From RGIG6904 sp024680835 (lineage in GTDB: Bacteria > Bacillota > Clostridia > Lachnospirales > Lachnospiraceae), in assembly GCA_024680835.1 (NCBI GenBank), contig JAILBP010000240.1:1-19486 (forward strand): 19,486 bases of DNA. Reading direction: 5' to 3'. Position numbers and translations under genes: made by a program. Below the pieces are notes generated by a model. That model saw nothing but the letters and a program-made list of their open reading frames with translations. It was not told the DNA's origin and ran no database searches. This document shows, one piece after another, positions 1 through 6,467 of the stretch. How positions within the stretch are numbered: the first letter of the stretch is position 1; every line of letters begins with the position of its first letter.

Positions 1-1187
1 CGTCCCGGACCGCGGCTTACCTTTGTCTCGCCTACCGAATATGACGGGAAGTTGTAATGATGCATATATCTCTTGGTTGTGACAAATGCATCAAGACCGT
101 CGATCTTCTGTACCTCAGACAGCGGAGCTAATGTCACAACATCACAGATCTGTGTCTGTCCTCTGGTGAACATAGCCGATCCGTGAACTCTCGGTATAAG
201 ATCAACCTCAGCTGCAAGAGGACGGATCTCATTGATAGCACGTCCGTCAGGTCTCTTGTGATCCTTTAAGATCATCTTGCGGACTGTCTTCTTCTGGTAC
301 TGATAGATAGCCTCACCGAGAAGTGCAAGATACTCCTCATTATCGGCAAATGCCTCCTCAAGTTTAGCGGTTACCTTGCGGATATTCTCCTCGCGTACCT
401 GTTTTACATCTGTGAATACTGCCTCTTCCATCTCTGCCGGAGGAACGATCTTTTTGATCTCCTCAAACAGTGCCTCGGGAATAGCGCAGCTTGTATATTC
501 ATGCTTTGGCTTACCAACCTCCGCAGCGATCTGCTTAAAGAAGTTGATAATGGTCTGATTGATGTCATGGCACTTGTAAATAGCCTCTAACATCTTATCC
601 TCGGGAACGATATTGGCACCTGCCTCTATCATGATGACCTTCTCTGATGTAGAAGCTACGGTAAGCTGAAGATCACCGTTGTCCCACTGCTCCTGTGACG
701 GATTCACTATGAACTCACCCTTCACCAGACCCATCTGAGTCATGGCGCATGGTCCGTCAAACGGAATGTCTGATATAGTGGTGGCAAGAGCTGCACCCAG
801 CATTGCTACGACCTCAGGTCTGCATTCCGGATCAACGCTCATTACCATGTTATTCAATGTAACGTCATTTCTGTAATCCTTCGGGAAAAGAGGGCGCATG
901 GGACGGTCGATAACACGGCTTGTGAGGATCGCATTCTCACTGGCCTTACCCTCGCGCTTGTTAAAGCCTCCCGGGATCTTACCTACAGAGTACATCTTCT
1001 CCTCATACTCAACTGAGAGCGGGAAGAAATCAATACCATCTCTTGGCTTTTCGGAAGCTGTCGCTGTGGACAGAACTGTTGTGTCACCGTATCTTAAGAG
1101 CGCTGCGCCGTTAGCCTGCGCACAAACACGCCCTATATCGATAGACAGTGTTCTGCCGCCTATCTCGATAGAATAATTTTTAAACAT
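1..1187 (-). CDS. pnp: Polyribonucleotide nucleotidyltransferase (PNPase), N-terminal part, cut by window edge
   Basis: PNPase degrades RNA 3' to 5' by phosphorolysis and acts in mRNA turnover. The reverse-strand reading from the ATG at 1187 begins MFKNYSIEIGGRTLSIDIGR and runs 395 codons without a stop to the left edge. Visible are the first RNase PH domain (about 10-145, with RYGDTTVL and RPMRPLFP), the helical linker domain (about 150-235) and the start of the second RNase PH domain (KRPDGR near 316, then RGQTQ and SRGPGR at the edge). The family is about 700 residues, so roughly 55 percent is present and the C-terminal KH and S1 domains lie outside. A good ribosome site (CGGAGG) precedes the start. 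It lies 65 bases after rpsO, the conserved rpsO-pnp order, with a hairpin between them. Identification is firm. Confidence 0.97.
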   Translation of the reverse strand, partial: MFKNYSIEIGGRTLSIDIGRVCAQANGAALLRYGDTTVLSTATASEKPRDGIDFFPLSVEYEEKMYSVGKIPGGFNKREGKASENAILTSRVIDRPMRPLFPKDYRNDVTLNNMVMSVDPECRPEVVAMLGAALATTISDIPFDGPCAMTQMGLVKGEFIVNPSQEQWDNGDLQLTVASTSEKVIMIEAGANIVPEDKMLEAIYKCHDINQTIINFFKQIAAEVGKPKHEYTSCAIPEALFEEIKKIVPPAEMEEAVFTDVKQVREENIRKVTAKLEEAFADNEEYLALLGEAIYQYQKKTVRKMILKDHKRPDGRAINEIRPLAAEVDLIPRVHGSAMFTRGQTQICDVVTLAPLSEVQKIDGLDAFVTTKRYMHHYNFPSYSVGETKVSRGPG

Positions 1188-1216
1188 TTTCTTTCCTCCG
1201 TGCAAAAACGAAATAT

Positions 1217-1239
1217 AGAGCGGTATCAAATACCGCTCT
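1217..1239 (-). terminator. rpsO-pnp intergenic hairpin (processing site or weak terminator)
   Basis: A perfect 9-bp stem (AGAGCGGTA at 1217-1225, TACCGCTCT at 1231-1239) with a 5-base loop lies between the rpsO stop and the pnp start. On the transcribed strand it is followed by a broken U-rich stretch (ATATTTCGTTTTT). It could be a leaky terminator that lowers pnp relative to rpsO, or an RNase III-type processing hairpin. In E. coli the rpsO-pnp spacer holds both kinds of element. The stem is seen directly; its role is inferred. Confidence 0.6.
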
Positions 1240-1252
1240 GATGAACCAAAGA

Positions 1253-1519
1253 TTATTTACGAAGGCCGAGTTTTGCGATAAGCCCACGATATCTCTCGAT
1301 ATCCTTTGACTTAAGATATGCAAGGAGTCTGCGGCGGCTACCTACCATCTTCAGAAGACCTCTTCTGGAGTGGTTGTCCTTCGGATGCTCCTTTAAATGA
1401 GCGTTAAGCTCGTTGATACGGACTGTAAGGAGAGCTACCTGAACCTCCGGTGATCCTGTATCTGTCGGTGTTTTGCCGTACTCGGCGATGATCTTTGCCT
1501 TTTCTTCTGTTGTTAACAT
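1253..1519 (-). CDS. rpsO: 30S ribosomal protein S15
   Basis: S15 is a primary 16S rRNA-binding protein that organises the platform of the small subunit. The 88-residue product has the usual length and the diagnostic segments HLKEHPKDNHSRRGLL and GSRRRLLAYLK, which contact the 16S three-way junction. The ATG at 1519 follows a GGAGG ribosome site. The gene has its own promoter (TTTACA/TAATAT) and a structured leader of about 85 bases, which suggests autoregulation by S15. It is followed by pnp after a hairpin. In many Firmicutes rpsO and pnp follow ribF directly; here a cell-wall hydrolase gene sits between them. Confidence 0.98.
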   Translation of the reverse strand: MLTTEEKAKIIAEYGKTPTDTGSPEVQVALLTVRINELNAHLKEHPKDNHSRRGLLKMVGSRRRLLAYLKSKDIERYRGLIAKLGLRK

Positions 1520-1605
1520 TTTGTTTTCCTCCTGTTTATTATGTTAGATCCTGTGACCTGGATAAGGTTAGGAGTACCTCTGTCTAAGTCACGGACATTA
1601 GCAAC
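1520..1605 (-). promoter_or_regulatory. rpsO 5' leader with nested stems, candidate S15 autoregulatory element
   Basis: From the predicted start site near 1605 to the rpsO start, the leader can form an outer stem. GTGAC (1553-1557) pairs with GTCAC (1588-1592), extended past one bulged base by TCC (1549-1551) with GGA (1593-1595). An inner stem, AGGT (1565-1568) with ACCT (1576-1579), lies inside it. S15 represses its own mRNA through structured leaders in several bacterial groups, but leader shapes differ between phyla and I could not match this one to a known class. The pairing is seen; the regulation is inferred. Confidence 0.4.
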
Positions 1606-1611
1606 TTTGCA

Positions 1612-1641
1612 ATATTACCACAGAAAGCCATGGTTTGTAAA
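1612..1641 (-). promoter_or_regulatory. rpsO promoter
   Basis: On the minus strand the -35 box TTTACA (1636-1641) is separated by 18 bases from the -10 box TAATAT (1612-1617), close to sigma-A consensus. The predicted start is near 1605, just before the base of the leader stem. It lies entirely between the stop of the NlpC/P60 gene and rpsO, so rpsO-pnp can be transcribed independently of upstream genes. Confidence 0.7.
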
Positions 1642-1658
1642 GGATTTTTTTATGTACA

Positions 1659-2891
1659 TTACTGGAAATATCTGCAATATTTGAGAGCAGATCTGTAATT
1701 GAGATTCGATATCTTGATACCATCTCTCGCATTTGAAGCATGCACTATCTGACCGTTTCCGATATAGATAGCCACATGGCCTATATATCCGTGAGATCCG
1801 TAGAATACCAGATCTCCGGGCTGAAGCTGTGACGCATTGATCTTCGTGCCCATGGCAGCCTGCGACCTTGATGAGTGGGGTAATTTGATACCAAACTGTG
1901 CATATACCTTCATGGTAAATCCCGAGCAGTCCACACCGTTTGTAAGGGATTCTCCACCCCAAACGTATTTATTGCCCACATACTGAAGCGCAAACTGTAC
2001 CATCTGCACCCTGACGCTGGAATAACCCGAATCCTTGGTAAGCTCCTTTATGGTGCTGGCATGAGGAAGCTGAAGCGACAGCGTCACATATTCAGATGAA
2101 ACATAAAATTCATCATCATCCAGATCTATCTTGATCCACTCACCCTGATCCTCCACAACGTGAAGCTCCTCACCCTCGGGCACCAGAGTCATGACGCGGC
2201 AATCCGTGTTAGGCTCCTCCCTGACCTTCAGGGTAACAGTCGTTACAGTAGCGATGATGGAAGCATATTTTTTTGCAATGGCATTTGCCGAATCGCCGGT
2301 AGCCAGAAACTCTCCGGAAACATAACCCGTAACCTTGCCGCTCCTGACATAATACCAGTCTCCGTCTTTATCCAGGATCTCGCAGCCTGCACCTGCAGGC
2401 ATCTTGCCCACCAGCTTGGAATTGATATCTGCCTTTTCCCTCATATTCAGGAAATTATCTACATTTGCCACACCCAGTTTTTTGTATCCATAATATTCCG
2501 GAATCTCCTGGGGCTGTTTTCCCGCATCTTCCTCTGCGGAATTTCCGCTGACCGCGTTGCCGCTGACACTGTCTCCACTCACTGTATTGCTGCTCACAGC
2601 GCTGAGCAAAGGTCTCTCCGGCGCATATGTAACATGGTATTCAACTTTCGGCAGACCATCACTGATGCCTGCCAGCAATATATCCATATCGTCATCCGAC
2701 GGAAGGAACACTATATCCGACTTTGCAAGATACATTGCGATCTGAGCCGTAGCTCCCGCAAGGCTTGTATCCGTCAGGGCTACGATCCCCGTATCAGCCT
2801 TAAGGCTGTATGTATTTATCCCCGAAAAAACCGACGCCACAGTCATAACCAGTGCCGTCGCTTTTCTTAATTTTTTTCTGATATCCTTCAT
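1659..2891 (-). CDS. Secreted SH3-domain NlpC/P60 peptidoglycan hydrolase
   Basis: Predicted exported cell-wall endopeptidase of 410 residues. A basic signal peptide (KKLRK, then a hydrophobic stretch to about 32) starts the protein. A region of unknown fold with a short VSGDS/VSGNA/VSGNS repeat (about 100-120) follows. Two SH3b-like domains come next, about 138-195 (FLNMREKAD, WYYVRSGKVTGYVS) and about 213-272 (LKVREEPN, EWIKI). The C-terminal NlpC/P60 domain (about 292-410) has catalytic Cys322 in DCSGF, His372 in GHVAIYIG and a third polar residue, His384, in VHAS. Such enzymes cut the D-Glu to diamino-acid bond in stem peptides. The start has a GGAGG ribosome site, and a consensus promoter lies 46 bases upstream. 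It interrupts the usual ribF-rpsO junction. Confidence 0.92.
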   Translation of the reverse strand: MKDIRKKLRKATALVMTVASVFSGINTYSLKADTGIVALTDTSLAGATAQIAMYLAKSDIVFLPSDDDMDILLAGISDGLPKVEYHVTYAPERPLLSAVSSNTVSGDSVSGNAVSGNSAEEDAGKQPQEIPEYYGYKKLGVANVDNFLNMREKADINSKLVGKMPAGAGCEILDKDGDWYYVRSGKVTGYVSGEFLATGDSANAIAKKYASIIATVTTVTLKVREEPNTDCRVMTLVPEGEELHVVEDQGEWIKIDLDDDEFYVSSEYVTLSLQLPHASTIKELTKDSGYSSVRVQMVQFALQYVGNKYVWGGESLTNGVDCSGFTMKVYAQFGIKLPHSSRSQAAMGTKINASQLQPGDLVFYGSHGYIGHVAIYIGNGQIVHASNARDGIKISNLNYRSALKYCRYFQ

Positions 2892-2936
2892 GATACCTCC
2901 GAAAGTAAAGTTATCCTTTTGAATTTTGTATCTTTT

Positions 2937-2965
2937 ATGATATCAAAAGCACTTTTGTATGTCAA
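2937..2965 (-). promoter_or_regulatory. Promoter of the NlpC/P60 gene, with a palindrome in the spacer
   Basis: TTGACA (2960-2965) and TATCAT (2937-2942) are separated by exactly 17 bases on the minus strand. The spacer holds the inverted repeat CAAAAG-N2-CTTTTG (2944-2957), which fits just between the two boxes. The repeat could be a repressor or activator site, but no regulator can be named. Confidence 0.8.
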
Positions 2966-3041
2966 ATTATTTAGATTCGCTTGTAATATTTTGTAACATT
3001 TTAACACTAATGCAGTCAAAACAAAAGAATTTCTGTATAAT

Positions 3042-3923
3042 TTACCGCTTGATGCTCTTTATATCCTCTGCAATCTGCAGTTTTAAGGCATCAACACTGT
3101 CAAATTTCCGTTCAGGTCTGATAAATCTGCGAAGCAGGATACGCACATCCCTGCCGTATATATCCATATCAAAATCAAATAGATTTATCTCTATGCAGAC
3201 AGGATTTACACCGTCTTTTGATCTGATAGTGGGTTTTCTGCCCAGATCCGCAATGCCGTCCGCGTATACCAGACCGTCTTTGGTAGCAAGAGACGCCTTA
3301 TATACTCCGAAGGGCGGCATAAGCTTTGCCGGATTCACCGGAACATTGGCTGTGGGAAAACCTATGGTCCTGCCGATCTTATTGCCGGTGACCACAGTTC
3401 CGTCGCAGAAATAAGGCAGTCCCAAAAGCCTTTCCACATTTTCCATATGACCATTTGAGATCTCTTCCCTGATGTACGAGCTGGATATTTCCCTGTCATC
3501 CAACTTAAGTTTCTCTGCGATCTCCGTCTCGTAACCAAACTCTTTTCCCTTCTGCATCAAAGTATCGCAGTCTCCCGCCCTGTCGCGGCCGAACCTGAAA
3601 TCCCGCCCAACCACGATCTTTCTGATATTCGCTCTGCCGAACAGCTCGCTCAAAAAAACTTCCGGCGTCATGTTCAGTATGTTTCGGTCGAAGGGACACT
3701 CAAAAAGATAATCCACACCAAGCGACTCAAATCGTTCCCTTCGCTCGGATGCGGTGGTTATGAGCCCGTCAGCCTCTGATATATCAAAAGTAAAAACAAA
3801 TCTTTTCCCTGACAGTCTCTCGATAAGATCCGCATGACCTTTGTGCACGCCGTCGAATTTGCCGATGGTCATGCTGACAGATTCGGTAATATTCAATTCC
3901 TCAAATGATCTGAATAGTTTCAC
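3042..3923 (-). CDS. ribF: Bifunctional riboflavin kinase / FAD synthetase
   Basis: RibF phosphorylates riboflavin to FMN and adenylylates FMN to FAD. The N-terminal nucleotidyltransferase domain shows GKFDGVHKGH, GRDFRFGRDRAGD and SSSYIREEI. The C-terminal flavokinase domain shows GRTIGFPTANV and PPFGVYKA. I prefer the GTG at 3923: it puts the start about 20 residues before GKFDG, as in relatives (VKLFRSFEEL is a typical beginning). An in-frame ATG at 3968 would add 15 residues, but it abuts a repeat element and its GAGGGG is only 2 bases away. Neither start has a good ribosome site. The preferred form is 293 residues, normal for the family. It is the last gene of the nusA-infB operon, and no clear terminator follows. 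Confidence 0.93.
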   Translation of the reverse strand: MKLFRSFEELNITESVSMTIGKFDGVHKGHADLIERLSGKRFVFTFDISEADGLITTASERRERFESLGVDYLFECPFDRNILNMTPEVFLSELFGRANIRKIVVGRDFRFGRDRAGDCDTLMQKGKEFGYETEIAEKLKLDDREISSSYIREEISNGHMENVERLLGLPYFCDGTVVTGNKIGRTIGFPTANVPVNPAKLMPPFGVYKASLATKDGLVYADGIADLGRKPTIRSKDGVNPVCIEINLFDFDMDIYGRDVRILLRRFIRPERKFDSVDALKLQIAEDIKSIKR

Positions 3924-3970
3924 GTTAGTATACCGTATATGATATTGATTGGTATGATATAAAAACATAA

Positions 3971-4016
3971 CCCCTCAGTCAGCAAAGCTGACAGCTCCCC
4001 TGGAAGGGGAGCCTTT
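3971..4016. repeat. Dispersed double-hairpin intergenic repeat, copy 1
   Basis: The 97-base truB-ribF gap contains CCCCTCAGTC, then hairpin 1 (GTCAGC 3978-3983, loop AAA, GCTGAC 3987-3992), then hairpin 2 (GCTCCCC 3994-4000, loop TGGAA, GGGGAGC 4006-4012), ending in CCTTT. The rbfA-nrnA gap holds a related element in the same orientation. The stems differ in sequence between copies but stay paired. From general knowledge, similar CTCAGTC...CAGCTCCC...GGGAGCC elements recur in many Clostridia genomes. The present function is unknown. Confidence 0.75.
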
Positions 4017-4020
4017 AAAA

Positions 4021-4941
4021 TCATAAGAACATTTTTACAGGTTTAAAATACCGGGTCTGTGAGGAGAACTCATATACCGCCTTAAAGGCTCCGTGGCTAT
4101 CGTAGACCAGAAAGTTTTCGTGATCATATGCTGCTGCAGGGGCAGCCTCAAAGTCATCCGCGGTCATGGGATTGCCGTTATATAACAGCCTGTCCGAAGA
4201 TACGAAGACCTTTCTGTAGTCAAAAAGCTCGTCAACTCCTATGAACAAAGGACAGGTGTCAAGATGAGCGGACTCGTCTACATGATCTGAAACGTATTGT
4301 TCTATCTCATCCAGGGTTCTCGCTTCATCTAATGTAAACCTTCCGACGCGGGATCTCACCAGGGATTCCATCGCAGCTCCGACCCCCAAGGTCCTTCCTA
4401 TGTCGTCACAGAGGGTTCTGATGTAGGTTCCCTTTGAACACTCCACACGAAACTTTACCACAGGAAGACACATACTCATAATCTCGATGGAATGAATGGT
4501 TACGGGTCTCGGTTTCCTCTCGATCTCAACTCCCTGTCTCGCGAGATCGCAGAGTTTCCGGCCACCCACCTTCAGTGCCGAATACATGGGCGGAACCTGC
4601 ATTATGTCACCCACAAAGGATGCGATAACATCCCGGATATCTCTGTCATCTATGGTCATTACTGCGTTCTGAGGGCTTTCCGTCAACACCTTACCTGTCA
4701 TATCCAGAGTGTCTGTCGTCACTCCGAGGCGCATCTCACAGATGTATTCCTTATCCCTGTCTGTCAGGATATCCGCCACTTTCGTGGCATTACCCACACA
4801 TACAGGAAGAACTCCCACCGCATCCGGGTCGAGAGTTCCTGTGTGTCCTATCTTTTTAGTTTTTAATATCCCGCGGAGCCTGGCCACCACATCATGGGAT
4901 GTGTAACCTTTCTCCTTGTAAACATTGATTATACCGTTCAA
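4021..4941 (-). CDS. truB: tRNA pseudouridine(55) synthase
   Basis: TruB converts U55 in the T-loop of tRNAs to pseudouridine. The 306-residue product starts NGIINVYKEKGYTSHDVV and has the catalytic motif GHTGTLDPDAVG, with Asp38 as the predicted nucleophile. Further family blocks are MSALKVGG-like MYSALKVGGRKLCDLAR and CSKGTYIRTLCDDIG. The start codon is TTG: the upstream nrnA stop TAA is followed directly by TTG. GGTGAT just before it matches the anti-Shine-Dalgarno sequence, so translation is probably coupled to nrnA. Length is normal. A repeat element fills the gap to ribF. Confidence 0.96.
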   Translation of the reverse strand: MNGIINVYKEKGYTSHDVVARLRGILKTKKIGHTGTLDPDAVGVLPVCVGNATKVADILTDRDKEYICEMRLGVTTDTLDMTGKVLTESPQNAVMTIDDRDIRDVIASFVGDIMQVPPMYSALKVGGRKLCDLARQGVEIERKPRPVTIHSIEIMSMCLPVVKFRVECSKGTYIRTLCDDIGRTLGVGAAMESLVRSRVGRFTLDEARTLDEIEQYVSDHVDESAHLDTCPLFIGVDELFDYRKVFVSSDRLLYNGNPMTADDFEAAPAAAYDHENFLVYDSHGAFKAVYEFSSQTRYFKPVKMFL

Positions 4942-5892
4942 TTAATCACCCAATCTGTTTTCAATAGCTTTCAAAAGTCCCGGTAAAAACTCGTCTAACG
5001 GCTTATCGATGGTGGCTCCCGCAGCTCTGTCATGACCGCCGCCGCCGTACAGCTGACAAACCTCAGCCACATCCACAGATCCGTCGGATCTGATGGATAT
5101 CTTGTAGGCTCCGTTTTGATTCTGCTGAACGAATACCGATACCGAAACTCCCGTTGTAGAGCGAAGCTGTGCGGATATACCTTCCAGGTGTTTGGGAAGG
5201 GCGGAAAGCCTGTCCATATCTTCCTTGGTGATAACGGAATAAATCACCCTGTCTCCGCATGCAAGTGTAGCCGAATCCATAGCTACCCCCAGAAGCTTCT
5301 GCTGTTTTATGTTTTTTTCAAAAAATACGTGATTCACTATCCACGGATAATCAATCCCTTTATCCATGAGGAATCCCGCCAGTATCATGGTGGAGCTGTG
5401 AGTGCAGGAATACTGGAAAACACCTGTATCCGTCACCATGCCGGTATAGATACATTCGGCGATCTCTTTTGTGATGTTCTCCCTGCCTATCCAGTCTGCC
5501 ACGAGCTCGCATGTAGAGCTTGCATCCTCATCCGCAAAGGTCACATCTGCACCCATGGTGTTATTTTTGTGATGATCTATACAGATCCTGAAGTCTGCAC
5601 CATCATAAAGTTTTTCGGCATCGCCGAGTCTTCGCTTATCGCTGCAGTCGAGCGCTATGAACAGGTCGTATTTTTTGCCCTTGTCAGCCGTGTTCACTAT
5701 CTCGCCGGATCCTGTGAGAAAATCAAAAACATGAGGGATAGGCTCCAGTATAACCTGCGCATCGACATCAAAATTATCTTTTATGTAGAGATATACAGCC
5801 AGACAGCTGCCAATACAGTCACCATCCGGTCGCACATGACCTGCTATACCTACGCTATGAACATTTTCGCCTATATAGTCCTTAAAACTCAT
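4942..5892 (-). CDS. nrnA: DHH-family bifunctional oligoribonuclease / pAp phosphatase
   Basis: NrnA-type enzymes degrade very short RNAs (nanoRNAs) and dephosphorylate 3'-phosphoadenosine 5'-phosphate. The 316-residue product has the DHH domain metal-binding motifs GHVRPDGD (18-25), ALDCSD (80-85) and DHH (106-108), and the DHHA1 motif GGGGHDRAAG (283-292). The ATG follows AGGAG. It lies between rbfA and truB, a position seen in several Firmicutes though not in B. subtilis, and it abuts the TTG start of truB. This links terminal RNA decay with the transcription/translation operon. A DHH oligoribonuclease with other substrates cannot be ruled out from sequence. Confidence 0.92.
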   Translation of the reverse strand: MSFKDYIGENVHSVGIAGHVRPDGDCIGSCLAVYLYIKDNFDVDAQVILEPIPHVFDFLTGSGEIVNTADKGKKYDLFIALDCSDKRRLGDAEKLYDGADFRICIDHHKNNTMGADVTFADEDASSTCELVADWIGRENITKEIAECIYTGMVTDTGVFQYSCTHSSTMILAGFLMDKGIDYPWIVNHVFFEKNIKQQKLLGVAMDSATLACGDRVIYSVITKEDMDRLSALPKHLEGISAQLRSTTGVSVSVFVQQNQNGAYKISIRSDGSVDVAEVCQLYGGGGHDRAAGATIDKPLDEFLPGLLKAIENRLGD

Positions 5893-5931
5893 ACTGCATC
5901 ACTCCTAAAATGACATCTCAGCAGGCACTAA

Positions 5932-5990
5932 CCTCAGTCGGCTCCCCCTAAGTCGGCTGCACCGACAGCTCCCCCGGAGGGGGCGCCTTT
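5932..5990. repeat. Dispersed double-hairpin intergenic repeat, copy 2
   Basis: Copy 2 has hairpin 1 as GTCGG (5952-5956), loop CTGCA, CCGAC (5962-5966). Hairpin 2 is CCCCC (5971-5975), loop GGA, GGGGG (5979-5983), with flanking GC pairs after one mismatch, ending CGCCTTT. The left end carries an extra partial unit (CAGTCGGCTCCCCCTAA) that looks like an internal duplication. It lies in the 140-base rbfA-nrnA gap in the same orientation as copy 1. A-U to G-C changes in stem 1 relative to copy 1 keep the pairing. Confidence 0.75.
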
Positions 5991-6032
5991 AACAATTCTC
6001 CATTTAGCCTTATACTTTATTCAGCCTTCAAC

Positions 6033-6467
6033 CTACATATCATCTTCATCGTCTTCATCATCTGTATCCATATCAGCATCAAATGTCTCATCAAAAGATT
6101 CACCTGACACCGAATCCTTACCCATGACGGAATCGATGAGATGTGACATCCTGACACCGTATTCTATTGACTGATCACCGATAAATGTGATGTGAGGAGT
6201 ATTCCTTAAGTTTACCGTCTCGGCGAGGCAATGTCTTATGTATCCTTCCGCATTTTTTAAGCCCTTCAGTGTATCCGACAGAGCCTTTTCGTCTCCCAAT
6301 ACGGAAATATATGCCTTTGCCGTCTTAAGATCAGGTGCCACCTCCACAGCGGTAACTGTAGTCATGGAATTAACTCTGGGATCCTTGAGCCCGCCTCTGA
6401 TGATATTGGCAAGCTCCTCTCTCACCATCTCGTTTATCCTGGTGTTCTTTATACTGTTCTTTCGCAT
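6033..6467 (-). CDS. rbfA: 30S ribosome-binding factor A
   Basis: RbfA is a single KH-type protein that binds immature 30S subunits and assists 16S rRNA maturation. The 144-residue product begins with a short basic stretch and the family block RINEMVREELANIIRGGLKDPRV, followed by VTAVEVAPDLKTAKAYISVLG and the C-terminal RNTPHITFIGDQSIEYG. A hydrophilic extension ends in a very acidic tail (DTDDEDDEDDM) and includes SVSGE, like the linker in the NlpC/P60 protein. The ATG overlaps the infB stop (TAATG), and infB's final codons supply a GGAGG, so translation is coupled. Confidence 0.96.
   Translation of the reverse strand: MRKNSIKNTRINEMVREELANIIRGGLKDPRVNSMTTVTAVEVAPDLKTAKAYISVLGDEKALSDTLKGLKNAEGYIRHCLAETVNLRNTPHITFIGDQSIEYGVRMSHLIDSVMGKDSVSGESFDETFDADMDTDDEDDEDDM

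Noticed and set aside
2160..2870. 236-residue plus-strand open frame
   Set aside because: It is antisense to the NlpC/P60 gene, which has intact catalytic motifs, a signal peptide and a promoter.
5032..5913. Long 293-residue open frame on the plus strand
   Set aside because: It lies antisense to nrnA, which has full family motifs. It has no ribosome site, and its composition matches a shadow frame.
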